Of a stretch of DNA of 47,852 nucleotides, positions 15,984-24,253 are shown in pieces (positions within the stretch are counted from its first letter, which is position 1; every line of letters begins with the position of its first letter). Under the pieces are notes generated by a model. That model did not search any database. It saw only the letters and a list, made by a program, of their open reading frames with translations, and had not been told where the DNA came from. The stretch comes from Candidatus Magasanikbacteria bacterium RIFCSPHIGHO2_02_FULL_48_18 (GTDB lineage Bacteria > Patescibacteriota > Patescibacteriia > Magasanikbacterales > UBA922). A program made the translations under genes and the position numbers. The DNA lies in assembly GCA_001784285.1 (NCBI GenBank), contig MFQC01000008.1:168896-216747 (forward strand), in the 5' to 3' direction.

Positions 15984-16070
15984 CAATTGACCGTTGGCAA
16001 TAAACAATTGGTAGTTGGATGCGGGAGCAATATGGATTGTTATGATTGTTTCAATTGCCAATAGCCAACT
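15984..16070. other. Interleaved inverted repeats, no gene
   Basis: CAATTG occurs three times. TTGGCAAT (15994-16001) pairs with ATTGCCAA (16054-16061), and AGTTGG (16013-16018) pairs with CCAACT (16065-16070), an interleaved pseudoknot-like order. It could be a decayed repeat. No promoter or ORF is seen here. Confidence 0.3.
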
Positions 16071-16086
16071 GTCGGATCCTATCAGA

Positions 16087-17274
16087 TTATAGGAGAAAAA
16101 TCAACGGCCCAAGCTTTTTTTTTGTTTTATATTGATCTCCAAAAAAAGACTTATGATGCGAAACATCGGACAATGTTTTTTCCACATTTCGAATAAGTCG
16201 GACGCGCTTACCGTGTTTCGTTAAATGTTGGATTCCCGCGCCATTGATGTGCTCATCGGCCGTGTCTTTTTGTCCGATCACCACCCAGCGAATTTGTGGA
16301 ATTTCTGCGATAAGTTCACTGCAGGCCGTGTGACCTTCATTTTTTCTCCACGTGCATGGCTCAAGTGTGGAATACAGCGTAAAGCGGCGCGATGACCAAT
16401 CAGGACAGTTTTGTTTGAGCATGGCAATAGCGTCCTGTTCGGCGTGAAGGTCGCCCCTTCTTGATCCCCATGCTTTGATTTCAAGGGTGTCAGAATCCAG
16501 AATAATGGCGCCTACCTGGTAGCCGTTTTTCGAGACGTTGGAAAAGCTTGCGATATTTTCTGTTGCGGCGTAGACTCTTTCGTCAATTGATTCCCACAAT
16601 GTTTGTTTGCCGTGTTTGGAGAGAGAGCAGTTGACGGTTCCCGATTCTTCAATGCGCGTGTCAAACACGTAGCGGTAGGGAAATCCATCAAAGTTGTCTG
16701 TTTTGACGCGGTAATTATCTTTGTTGTTAATACAATAAATGCCGGTGAGGGTAGTCTGAGAAAGCTGGTCCAATCCTTCGATCATGCCGCGAACCGTGCC
16801 GCCGGTTGACATCATGCAGTCCACAATCGCCACCTTTTTTCCTTCAACCACTTTTGGCATGTACATGGTCCGTTCATAGTAGCCGGTTTTTTGCGGCAGT
16901 GGAATGGACGGCATGTGGTAATGAAATGGTTTGCAAATAACGAGCGGCAATCCGAGAGATGCGGCCACAAACGCCGCAACGCTGATCCCGTCGGTTTCCA
17001 CTGTGAGTATGACTTCTGTCTCCGGCGCAACCATTTTGCCAAGATGGCTGGAAAGCGTCTGTAACAGCCGAAAGTTTGAAAGCGCGATGCCTTTGAATGG
17101 GTAGATGTAATAATGATAGTTTTGGACAGATCCGCCGCGGTCTTCGGTGGTATAGGTTTTTGCGTCTTTGAAGAGCTGGACCGCTTCGTCAAATTCTTTT
17201 TTTTCTTGGACCAGTTCGTTGCTGATGTCTTGGATATGGGCCTCAAGCGCGTTTGGGGCAAAGTAATGGTTCAT
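16087..17274 (-). CDS. Fusion: phosphoribosyltransferase-like + RibD-like deaminase domain
   Basis: The product is 395 aa from ATG 17274; a TTG at 17304 is the ORF-track alternative. The N-terminal half has a type I PRTase pattern, with the PRPP-loop-like VAIVDCMMSTGGTVRG near residues 148-163 (the usual second acidic residue is Cys here). The C-terminal half has a zinc-dependent cytidine-deaminase fold signature: LHAEQDAIAML near 283, then LEPCTWRKNEGHTACSELI near 307. The spacing and NGAGIQHLTKHGKRVRL tail resemble the RibD pyrimidine deaminase. Known families would suggest base salvage or nucleotide-derivative processing; the substrate cannot be told from sequence. It is divergent from the PEP-mobile-domain gene. 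The start has no Shine-Dalgarno. Confidence 0.8.
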   Translation of the reverse strand: MNHYFAPNALEAHIQDISNELVQEKKEFDEAVQLFKDAKTYTTEDRGGSVQNYHYYIYPFKGIALSNFRLLQTLSSHLGKMVAPETEVILTVETDGISVAAFVAASLGLPLVICKPFHYHMPSIPLPQKTGYYERTMYMPKVVEGKKVAIVDCMMSTGGTVRGMIEGLDQLSQTTLTGIYCINNKDNYRVKTDNFDGFPYRYVFDTRIEESGTVNCSLSKHGKQTLWESIDERVYAATENIASFSNVSKNGYQVGAIILDSDTLEIKAWGSRRGDLHAEQDAIAMLKQNCPDWSSRRFTLYSTLEPCTWRKNEGHTACSELIAEIPQIRWVVIGQKDTADEHINGAGIQHLTKHGKRVRLIRNVEKTLSDVSHHKSFFGDQYKTKKKLGPLIFLL

Positions 17275-17385
17275 AAGAAAAAAGCAAAAAAATACCACGA
17301 ACAAAGGCGTGGGTTATGGAGAAAAGGGAGAGAGCGTGTGCATACCAGAAGGTAGGATACCAAAAAGAATATTGCCGTGCAAGGC

Positions 17386-17414
17386 TTTGTATCCTTGGCT
17401 TTTTTCCTTGTCAA
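17386..17414 (-). promoter_or_regulatory. Promoter of the PRTase-deaminase fusion gene
   Basis: On the minus strand TTGACA (17414-17409), a 17-nt spacer and TACAAA (17391-17386). The -10 has two mismatches. It lies in the 171-bp divergent region between the two genes. Confidence 0.5.
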
Positions 17415-17445
17415 ACAGCAAAAAATAGTGTTTCATGAGTAGTAT

Positions 17446-18876
17446 ATGCATGATATGGTTCTTCCTTTTGATCCGCAAAAAGAGATTTTTTCCTGGGGGC
17501 CGATTCCTGGGAAATTTTTCTTTGTGTCTGCCTTTATATATGCAAATATGCAGACATTTCGCGATCGGTATCCTGGCTTTGGCTGGCCGCTTTCTTTATT
17601 TCTGTTTCAGAACGATGCAATGGTATTTTTTGAGGAGCCGGAGCCGTTGGCACGCGAAGGGCGGCGCGTGTTCCAATCGTTCATGATGCCGTCTGCGATT
17701 CGAGAAGCAGAATATGAACAATGGCAAAAGGCGGTGCATCGGTTAGTTGAAATGGAAACAACCATCGCCTCGGCCAATCTGCCGCTCCTCAACGAGGCCG
17801 AGCTCTCCTCATTGTGGGATTCGTTTTACGATATCTATCTTGATTTTTGGGCAATATCGCTCATTCCTGAGTTGGGCAATTATGGGTCCCTTCAGCTTTT
17901 GGAAGAGCTTCTTCTGGCTGAGCTTTCATCTGCGTCGGTGCGGGCGGACATGATGGAGACACTCACTGCGCCGGAGAAGCCGTCATTTTATCAGGAAGAA
18001 GAAATTGCTCTCGCGGAAACTGTCGATTTTTTGGCGCATCAGGAAGATTTTTTTTGGCTCCAAAACAGCTATGCCGGAACACGCGTATTGCCGATTTCTT
18101 TTTTTGAAGAACGAAAAAAAATTATCTCTCCTGCCATACGGACAGATATTGCCGGTCGTATGAACGAAACGAAGAACAAAAGAGACAACATGATCGAGAT
18201 GCACCATTTGTCGGATGATATCCAATGTATTGCCGTCGCCGTTCGGAAAGGAATCGAATGGCAGGACGAGCGGAAAAAATATATTTTTATCGCGCTTCAT
18301 TATCAGGATATGTTGCTTCACGAGGTGGCGCGTCGATATGATATCCCCAAAGAGGAATTGCTGAATGCCGGGACGTTTGAAGTGTCTGATTTTTTGAAAG
18401 GAAAAGAAATGAGGGATGAATGGAGAAAGCGGGCGGACGGCTTTGGTATTCTCTATGAACATTCCTCCGAATTTTTTTATGGCGATGCGGTTGCCTCTTT
18501 ATGGAATGTTTATAGCAAGCATCCTCCTGAACCGACGCAAGAAAAAGATGTCGTGCTCCGGGGCACGGTCGTCAGCATAGGGGCGGGAACCATTATAGAA
18601 GGGGATGTCCGGATTGTTCGTGATCCGTTCGCGCATCCGATATTTGAGGATGGCGCCATTTTGGTTGCGTCCATGACGAGTCCCGAATACGTGTTTCTCA
18701 TGAAAAAAGCATCGGCGGTTATTACCGATGTCGGCGGTTTTACCTCTCACGCGGCAGTGGTCAGCCGCGAGCTCGGTATTCCGTGTATCGTCAATACGAA
18801 GCGGGCGACGTCGCTATTAAAGGACGGCGACCGTGTCCGGCTCGACCCAAGAACAGGGATAGTTGAAAAATTATGA
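17446..18876 (+). CDS. PEP-utilising enzyme mobile (phosphohistidine) domain protein
   Basis: The product is 476 aa from ATG 17446 (ATG 17455 also possible), with no Shine-Dalgarno. The last ~100 residues are the swivelling phosphohistidine domain of PEP synthase / pyruvate phosphate dikinase: ASAVITDVGGFTSHAAVVSRELGIPCIV, with the catalytic His in TSHAA. The ATP-grasp kinase domain and the PEP-binding barrel are absent. The N-terminal ~370 residues are helical and unlike either domain, as far as I can see. Without partner domains it cannot make PEP alone; it may act with a separate kinase or be a phosphotransfer adaptor. It converges on the O-antigen-ligase-like gene with a 6-nt overlap. Confidence 0.8.
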   Translation: MHDMVLPFDPQKEIFSWGPIPGKFFFVSAFIYANMQTFRDRYPGFGWPLSLFLFQNDAMVFFEEPEPLAREGRRVFQSFMMPSAIREAEYEQWQKAVHRLVEMETTIASANLPLLNEAELSSLWDSFYDIYLDFWAISLIPELGNYGSLQLLEELLLAELSSASVRADMMETLTAPEKPSFYQEEEIALAETVDFLAHQEDFFWLQNSYAGTRVLPISFFEERKKIISPAIRTDIAGRMNETKNKRDNMIEMHHLSDDIQCIAVAVRKGIEWQDERKKYIFIALHYQDMLLHEVARRYDIPKEELLNAGTFEVSDFLKGKEMRDEWRKRADGFGILYEHSSEFFYGDAVASLWNVYSKHPPEPTQEKDVVLRGTVVSIGAGTIIEGDVRIVRDPFAHPIFEDGAILVASMTSPEYVFLMKKASAVITDVGGFTSHAAVVSRELGIPCIVNTKRATSLLKDGDRVRLDPRTGIVEKL

Positions 18877-20178
18877 TGATGTTGTCTGACTTTTTTGAGG
18901 AGACACCACCATTCCCGCAAGGAGCAACCAAAAAAACAGCGCAAGATCATTTTTCATATACGGCGAATCCACAAGGCCGGTGATGAGAAGCGCAGTCATT
19001 GAAGACAGAAGGAATGGCGTATAGAGTGAATATTTTTGTTGAGGGAATATGGCGGTTCGGAAAAACCAAAAAATGATCATAAGAAATCCAATGAGTCCGA
19101 GGATGCCTATGTTCACCCACATCGTGAGCAATATATTATGCGGGTGATGAAAAATTTCAATTCCTTCGCCGTTCACCGTTCTATGGTATGGCGCGATGCG
19201 CTCGCTATACGACGCAAGACCTGCGCCGAATACGGGCCGCTCTTTCAACAACGCAAGCGTTTCGGCATAGATGGCAATCCGAATTTGTCCGGATCGGTCT
19301 TGAAACAGGAGTTCTTGTTTGAGCGGGTTCGCGGCAGGTAGAAGAAATAAGGCCATAATGCCGACAATCCCAATAGCCGCGGCCGGCCATCGTGTTTTTT
19401 TGTATACCAGCAAAAGAAATCCAATGCCGCCGACAGCGCCGATAAGTCCGCCGGTTGATTGTGCGAAGAAAATTGCGAGAATCGCGGCGGGGATGAAGAG
19501 GAGCGCCATGAAAAAAAGGAATGGAGAACGGTCCTTGACGGTGCGCCAATAATTATGGATCTGGAACATCGCAAGCGGAATGAGCGGCGCCAGGAAGAGG
19601 CCAACCGCATTTGGAAATCCGTACCAGCCGGTCACGCGGTAGGTATGTCTATTTTCCCAAAACGCATAGGGCACCAAAAAGCCGGTGAAATGTTGGTAGA
19701 TCGCAAAGAGGGACGTGGCAAGACCTACAAAAAGGAGCGCGCCAATAAGGCGCGCGACAAATAGGTTTTTTTCTTCTGCCGTTTTTTTCCCTGCGGTAAA
19801 GATAATAATGAGAAAAATCAAAAAAGGTTCTATAAAAAACGCTTTCCATACGCCGGCCGCGCTTCGCATGTTTACTGCCGTCAATAGTGACACCGTCGCC
19901 GCAAGAAGAAAGAGGGCAATGCCGATCGCCAGCGTATTTTTTTTGATATGTTCCAGGCCGATGGTTATTTTTTGATAGTCATATCTGTGTTGAATTGCAA
20001 AAATGATGAGAATAATCCAGATCATGTTTTCCAAGAGCGTGGTCGGCAAGGGACCAAGAGCATATCGGATGAGATAGAACGGCAGAAGCGCAAACAGCGC
20101 GACCAGGGCAACAGAAAACCGGAACCAAGTGAGAACCGCAAAACAGACAAGAAAGAGAAGAATGAATGCAGAAATCAT
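18871..20178 (-). CDS. O-antigen ligase / Wzy-like polymerase family membrane protein
   Basis: ATG at 20178 overlaps the stop of the flippase-like gene as ATGA, so the longer ORF-track start is rejected. The 435-aa product has about a dozen hydrophobic helices and the Wzy_C/WaaL-type periplasmic loop: FGAGLASYSERIAPYHRT...EIFHHPHNILLTMWVNIGILGLIGF, with the conserved HPHN motif. Family members polymerise glycans or ligate glycans to a lipid or protein carrier at the outer membrane-face. In an organism probably lacking LPS, transfer to a surface protein or lipid carrier is more likely. It forms an operon with the upstream flippase-like gene. Confidence 0.88.
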   Translation of the reverse strand: MISAFILLFLVCFAVLTWFRFSVALVALFALLPFYLIRYALGPLPTTLLENMIWIILIIFAIQHRYDYQKITIGLEHIKKNTLAIGIALFLLAATVSLLTAVNMRSAAGVWKAFFIEPFLIFLIIIFTAGKKTAEEKNLFVARLIGALLFVGLATSLFAIYQHFTGFLVPYAFWENRHTYRVTGWYGFPNAVGLFLAPLIPLAMFQIHNYWRTVKDRSPFLFFMALLFIPAAILAIFFAQSTGGLIGAVGGIGFLLLVYKKTRWPAAAIGIVGIMALFLLPAANPLKQELLFQDRSGQIRIAIYAETLALLKERPVFGAGLASYSERIAPYHRTVNGEGIEIFHHPHNILLTMWVNIGILGLIGFLMIIFWFFRTAIFPQQKYSLYTPFLLSSMTALLITGLVDSPYMKNDLALFFWLLLAGMVVSPQKSQTTSS

Positions 20179-21605
20179 ATGGGCGGCTTTCGGAAAGAAA
20201 GGATTTCTTGCATGGTTTGTTTTGAAATCGCGCCAAGACCAAAGACAAAGGATCCATACGCCGCGATTCCTATGGGAATAAGGAGAAACAGCGATTGTTC
20301 GCGCAACAGCCAGATAATGCCGCCCATGACGAGCGCGGAAAATATTATTTTTCCTGCGGCCGCAAACTGCAAGGACTCTTTTGCATAATGGCGAACGACC
20401 AAGAAGAGGAGCGTCCCGGTAAACATTTCTGAAAAAACCGTCATCCATGCCGCTCCAGACATGCCAAATTTTGGAATAAAAATGAGATAGCCAAGCAAGG
20501 TCAGCCCTGCGCTTGAAATGTAAATCCACAGCGTTTGTTTTTGTTTATTGATCGCGACGGCCGTGTGCCCAAAGATCGCCCCAAGATAGAGACCGAGAAC
20601 AGCGAGCGCCAAAACGCGGAGCGGCGCGCCTGCGGCGGCAAAATTGTTGCCTGCCACAAGCACCATAATTTTTTCAGAAAGAGCCGCGACGCCGATCATC
20701 ATGGGGGCGCCGATGAATATCATGACATCGAATGACTGTTGGAGACGCTGTCGAAATTCATTTTTGAGTCCCCGACTCCAGGAATATGCAAGAAGGGGGA
20801 GAAGGACGCCCATAAGCATCATGGCAATTTGGGTCAAAATATCAATGACGCGGTACGCCGCGCCATAGAGCCCCACCTCTCCCTGCGATCGATAGAGTGA
20901 CAATAATAATGTATCACCGCGAAGGTAGATAACGTTGAATACGATGGCGAGGGTAATGGGCCACATTTTGGTCATGATTTTTTTCCAGACCGGCCAATCA
21001 AAACGGAACGTGGGTTTGATATATGTTCCTGCCGAACCCCACAACACGGCCGTAAAGATAAGACTGGCGCCAGTGACCGCGCCCATAAGAGGGAGAAAGC
21101 CCTGTTTCATGGTTATAAGAAGCCACACACTCACAACGAGCGCGATTCTTCCGGCAATTTCTCCCAATACCGGAATATGCATCGCCAATTTTTCTTGGTA
21201 CAAGCCGGTAAAAATTTGGTTCATGGAAATGGCCAAAAATGAAATGGTCATAAACCCAATGGCAATTTTGACTTCGGATGGATACGGAAAGAAAAGCGCG
21301 ATAAGCGGCGCGATACCCAAAAAAATAACAGCTGTGACAAAACGGAAACCAAGAAGATTTTGGAGGAGTGTTTCTTTGTTTTCCGTTGCCTCGCTCACCA
21401 TCTGTGCGGTCACTGGGATAAGGCCAAAATCAATAAGAATGCCGACAAACTGGAGAAACGTGAGCGCGGTGATATACCATCCAAATTGTTCATTCCCGAG
21501 ATAGCGGGTAAGCATGCCAAGCGCTACGAGTCCAAACAGCGTGGAAACGGCTTTGCCTACTATTTGAATCGCGGTATTTTGGGCGATTTTTTTCGTCGTT
21601 GACAT
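20175..21605 (-). CDS. Flippase, polysaccharide biosynthesis (Wzx/MATE-like) family
   Basis: The product is 476 aa with ~14 membrane helices. The N-terminus (NTAIQIVGKAVSTLFGLVALGMLTRYLG, then FGWYITALTF) is typical of polysaccharide-biosynthesis flippases of the MOP superfamily, which move lipid-linked sugars across the membrane. The C-terminal half matches the same fold. It starts at 21605 and overlaps the ligase-like gene by 4 nt, suggesting the two act in sequence on one glycan. MurJ is a related alternative, but the partner gene favours a Wzx-type role. Confidence 0.87.
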   Translation of the reverse strand: MSTTKKIAQNTAIQIVGKAVSTLFGLVALGMLTRYLGNEQFGWYITALTFLQFVGILIDFGLIPVTAQMVSEATENKETLLQNLLGFRFVTAVIFLGIAPLIALFFPYPSEVKIAIGFMTISFLAISMNQIFTGLYQEKLAMHIPVLGEIAGRIALVVSVWLLITMKQGFLPLMGAVTGASLIFTAVLWGSAGTYIKPTFRFDWPVWKKIMTKMWPITLAIVFNVIYLRGDTLLLSLYRSQGEVGLYGAAYRVIDILTQIAMMLMGVLLPLLAYSWSRGLKNEFRQRLQQSFDVMIFIGAPMMIGVAALSEKIMVLVAGNNFAAAGAPLRVLALAVLGLYLGAIFGHTAVAINKQKQTLWIYISSAGLTLLGYLIFIPKFGMSGAAWMTVFSEMFTGTLLFLVVRHYAKESLQFAAAGKIIFSALVMGGIIWLLREQSLFLLIPIGIAAYGSFVFGLGAISKQTMQEILSFRKPPI

Positions 21606-21660
21606 AGATTACGTATGTTGTACTGTTGCCAATCGTACCATTTTTTATATGCTTCGGCAA

Positions 21661-21689
21661 TTGACCGGTCTATCATTTTTTAGTATATT
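21661..21689 (+). promoter_or_regulatory. Promoter of the SpoIID/LytB-domain gene
   Basis: TTGACC (21661-21666), a 17-nt spacer and TATATT (21684-21689), 25 nt before the ATG at 21715, so the mRNA has a very short leader. Confidence 0.65.
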
Positions 21690-21714
21690 TTGAGGGCACT
21701 CTTTTCTTTTTTCT

Positions 21715-23577
21715 ATGCATCTTTTACAGCGTTTCACTTTTTCACTTTCCTTTTTTTCTTTTCTTGCATTATTTTTTTTCATTGGGGTTGCTGCAACGTA
21801 TGCCGCGCCAGACATGGTGGTAAAAGATTCGGCGTATCAGGCTCGGTATGTGAGCCAGTCGGTTCCGGATCCTGTCACCATGACGGTTGGCGAAACCAAA
21901 ACGGTTATCGTCCGGTTTAAAAATACGGGAACCGCATCGTGGAACGCGTCCGGCGCGCGGTTTGTATCTGCGTTTACCGTGGAACCAAAATATCGGGCAT
22001 CTTCCTTTTTTTCCGGCAATCAAACCAAATCCATTACCACAAAAACAGAGCCGGGAGCGGTTGCGGAATTGCCGGTGACACTTACGGCAACAAAAGCCGG
22101 GACGTTTCGTGAACCGTTTTTTTTGGCCGCGGAAAATTATACGTGGATTGACGGCGGCTATTTTTATTTGGATATTGTGGTGTCTCCTGCCGCGCCTTCC
22201 AACACCCCTTTGGCGCCTCCTCAAGACAATGAGAATTCAGAAAAGACTCCGGACGCGATACCAGCATCAAATAATGCAAAAAAATTATATATCAGCCAAA
22301 AGTCGGTATCAGCAACCGGCGGAGACAGTATTCCCATTGTGGCGGGATTTCGGAATACCGGTAGCGCGGAGTGGACGCAGTATCGTCTGCTCGCTCTTTC
22401 TTCCGGGTCATCGTTTGCGGAGAGTAGCTGGAAATCTCAGTCAGTCGTCCTCGATGAAACGGCACACATTCCACCGAATGGCATTCTTCGGACAAAATTT
22501 TCCTTCCGCGCGCTGGCAAAAAAAGGAACCTACGCCGCGACGTTTGTCCTTGAGGTCAATGGCACGCGCGTTGATACCGAACCGATTATTCTTGAGGTCA
22601 ATGTGGTCGAGGATGCGCCATTTGGGTATGACGCGCCGGTCGTTTCTCAAGATGAGGAATTTATTGCAACGGCACGGCTTGCCGAAGAACCAATCATCCG
22701 CGTTGGCCTTTGGGAAAATCCAAAAACCGTTCGCGCGGTCTTTGAAGACGATACCCGCGTTATGAATGGCGGTGCAGAAGCAGGTATTCTTCCAAAATCA
22801 ACGGCCGCCACACTCACGAGTGACGGCGGACTGTTTCGTTTTGTGAGCGATGCCATCCTTTTTGATACCGCCAACCCTATTCGGCTGGTGCCGGTCAACG
22901 ACCCGCATGCGGTGTTTACGTTGCCCGATTTTGAGCGGACCGTTTCGTGGAAAAAAGGAATTTCCTATAATCAATATCGTGGAGTCCTCGAGTACAATCG
23001 TGGGAAGACTGATGGAAAGCCCTGGGTTATCAATGAAACCCTTCTTGAAGATTATGTGGCGGGCGTTGCTGAAACCGGTAATACGTCGCCTTCCGAATAT
23101 CAAAAAGCGCTGGTTACCGCGGCACGCACGTACGCGTATTATCTCAAAACGTGCAATTGTAAATATGGGATTTTTGACGTGGTGCCGAGCACGGCCGATC
23201 AATTATTTTTGGGATACAAAAGCGAAGTGGATCTTCCCAATATAGCGGCGGCCGCGCAACAAACGCGTGGATTTATGGTGACGTATGATACCGACCTTAA
23301 TACGGCGACCCCGAACGACGCCGTGATTACCCCGTATTTTTCTCAGACCGATGGCCGCACGCGCGCGTGGCAAGAAGTGTGGGGCGGCAAAGCAAAGCCG
23401 TGGCTGGTATCGGTCGTGGCGACCTACGACAAGCGGGATGGGAAAGCAAAGTGGGGGCATGGGGTGGGCATGAGCAATCGCGACGCGATTATCCGAGCAA
23501 AAGAAGGCGGCGCGTCGTGGAAAGAGATTTTGCAGTATTATTATACCGGTGTTGCGGTTGAGAAGATGTATCAATAA
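21715..23577 (+). CDS. Secreted SpoIID/LytB-domain protein with NBR1-type Ig-like domains
   Basis: The 620-aa product has an N-terminal signal peptide (hydrophobic FSLSFFSFLALFFFIGVAATYAA). Two Ig-like repeats follow: MTVGETKTVIVRFKNTGTASWN (~55-75) and SIPIVAGFRNTGSAEWT (~200-220). The N-T-G-x-x-x-W pattern is that of the NBR1/FW Ig-like domain. A Pro/Asn-rich linker separates them. The C-terminal ~250 residues are SpoIID/LytB-like: LLEDYVAGVAE, ALVTAARTYAYY, and GHGVGMSNRDAIIRAKEGGASWKEILQYYY. SpoIID cleaves denuded peptidoglycan in Bacillus, so a cell-wall role on the cell surface is likely. It is monocistronic with its own promoter. Confidence 0.88.
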   Translation: MHLLQRFTFSLSFFSFLALFFFIGVAATYAAPDMVVKDSAYQARYVSQSVPDPVTMTVGETKTVIVRFKNTGTASWNASGARFVSAFTVEPKYRASSFFSGNQTKSITTKTEPGAVAELPVTLTATKAGTFREPFFLAAENYTWIDGGYFYLDIVVSPAAPSNTPLAPPQDNENSEKTPDAIPASNNAKKLYISQKSVSATGGDSIPIVAGFRNTGSAEWTQYRLLALSSGSSFAESSWKSQSVVLDETAHIPPNGILRTKFSFRALAKKGTYAATFVLEVNGTRVDTEPIILEVNVVEDAPFGYDAPVVSQDEEFIATARLAEEPIIRVGLWENPKTVRAVFEDDTRVMNGGAEAGILPKSTAATLTSDGGLFRFVSDAILFDTANPIRLVPVNDPHAVFTLPDFERTVSWKKGISYNQYRGVLEYNRGKTDGKPWVINETLLEDYVAGVAETGNTSPSEYQKALVTAARTYAYYLKTCNCKYGIFDVVPSTADQLFLGYKSEVDLPNIAAAAQQTRGFMVTYDTDLNTATPNDAVITPYFSQTDGRTRAWQEVWGGKAKPWLVSVVATYDKRDGKAKWGHGVGMSNRDAIIRAKEGGASWKEILQYYYTGVAVEKMYQ

Positions 23578-23598
23578 TAATACTTTCTGGAAGTGTCC

Positions 23599-23640
23599 TT
23601 GACATCTGTTTTTTGATTATATATACTTTGTCTATATAAT
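23599..23640 (+). promoter_or_regulatory. Toxin-antitoxin promoter with palindromic operator
   Basis: TTGACA (23599-23604), a 17-nt spacer and TATACT (23622-23627). The inverted repeat ATTATATA (23616-23623) / TATATAAT (23633-23640) overlaps the -10 and start region. That suits autorepression by the ribbon-helix-helix antitoxin. Confidence 0.65.
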
Positions 23641-23649
23641 GTATTCCCT

Positions 23650-23943
23650 ATGAAACAAGCCGTGATTACTGTAAAAATAGAGCCGGAAGTAAAAAAAAAG
23701 GCGCAAAAAGTGGCCAAACAGCTCGGACTCAGTTTGAGTGGAGTCGTCAATATCTACCTCCACCAGTTTATTGATACCAAAAGCATTCTTTTTTCAAAGC
23801 GGGAGCTGGAAGAACTGGAGGAGGACAGAGAAATGTTGCAGAGTAAAGAATTAAAACGGCGTGCGAAAGAAGTTCGAGATGGCTGGATTCCAGAAGATCA
23901 GTATATTCCTCTTAAGGACCTGACAAAAAAATATGGTTTATGA
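23650..23943 (+). CDS. RelB/DinJ-like antitoxin
   Basis: The product is 97 aa. The N-terminal KQAVITVKIEPEVKKKAQKVAKQLGLSLSGVVNIYL is a ribbon-helix-helix of the RelB/DinJ type: a beta strand with alternating residues, then two helices. The charged C-terminal half would bind the toxin. It precedes the toxin gene and overlaps it by 11 nt. A palindrome at its promoter probably serves as its own operator. Confidence 0.85.
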   Translation: MKQAVITVKIEPEVKKKAQKVAKQLGLSLSGVVNIYLHQFIDTKSILFSKRELEELEEDREMLQSKELKRRAKEVRDGWIPEDQYIPLKDLTKKYGL

Positions 23944-24196
23944 GCTCCGGCTCACTCCTGGCGCGGGAAAACAACTGTATCGATTACAAAAGGAGGAGCA
24001 AAAAAGAATTATTGCAAAATTAGAATGGTTTGTGAGTCAAACAAACCCGCTTATTTTTGCAAGGAAAATTCATGATGTAGAGGCCGGAGATTATCGATTT
24101 CGTGTTGGGGATTATCATATAATTTTTGTAGTTGAAAAAAATGGAGAACTATTCACAGTAACGTCGATTGGGCATCGGCGTGATATATACAGATGA
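23933..24196 (+). CDS. RelE/ParE-superfamily toxin
   Basis: The product is 87 aa with the RelE/ParE/YafQ fold pattern: LRLTPGAGKQLYRL...KIHDVEAGDYRFRVGDYHIIFVVEKNGELFTVTSIGHRRDIYR. Arg and His residues typical of RNA-cleaving members are at the C-terminus (GHRRDIY), so an mRNA interferase is more likely than a gyrase poison, but this is inference. It overlaps the antitoxin gene by 11 nt and is followed by a terminator. Confidence 0.85.
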   Translation: MVYELRLTPGAGKQLYRLQKEEQKRIIAKLEWFVSQTNPLIFARKIHDVEAGDYRFRVGDYHIIFVVEKNGELFTVTSIGHRRDIYR

Positions 24197-24211
24197 TTAA
24201 ACATAAAAAAG

Positions 24212-24246
24212 AAAAAAAAGACGAAGCCTTACGCTCCGTCTTTTTT
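24212..24246. terminator. Bidirectional terminator between toxin gene and recA
   Basis: An A-run plus GACG pairs with CGTC plus a six-T run (24212-24223 / 24237-24246). The flanks are A-rich on one strand and T-rich on the other, so it can serve both convergent genes. Confidence 0.75.
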
Positions 24247-24253
24247 GTTTGTG

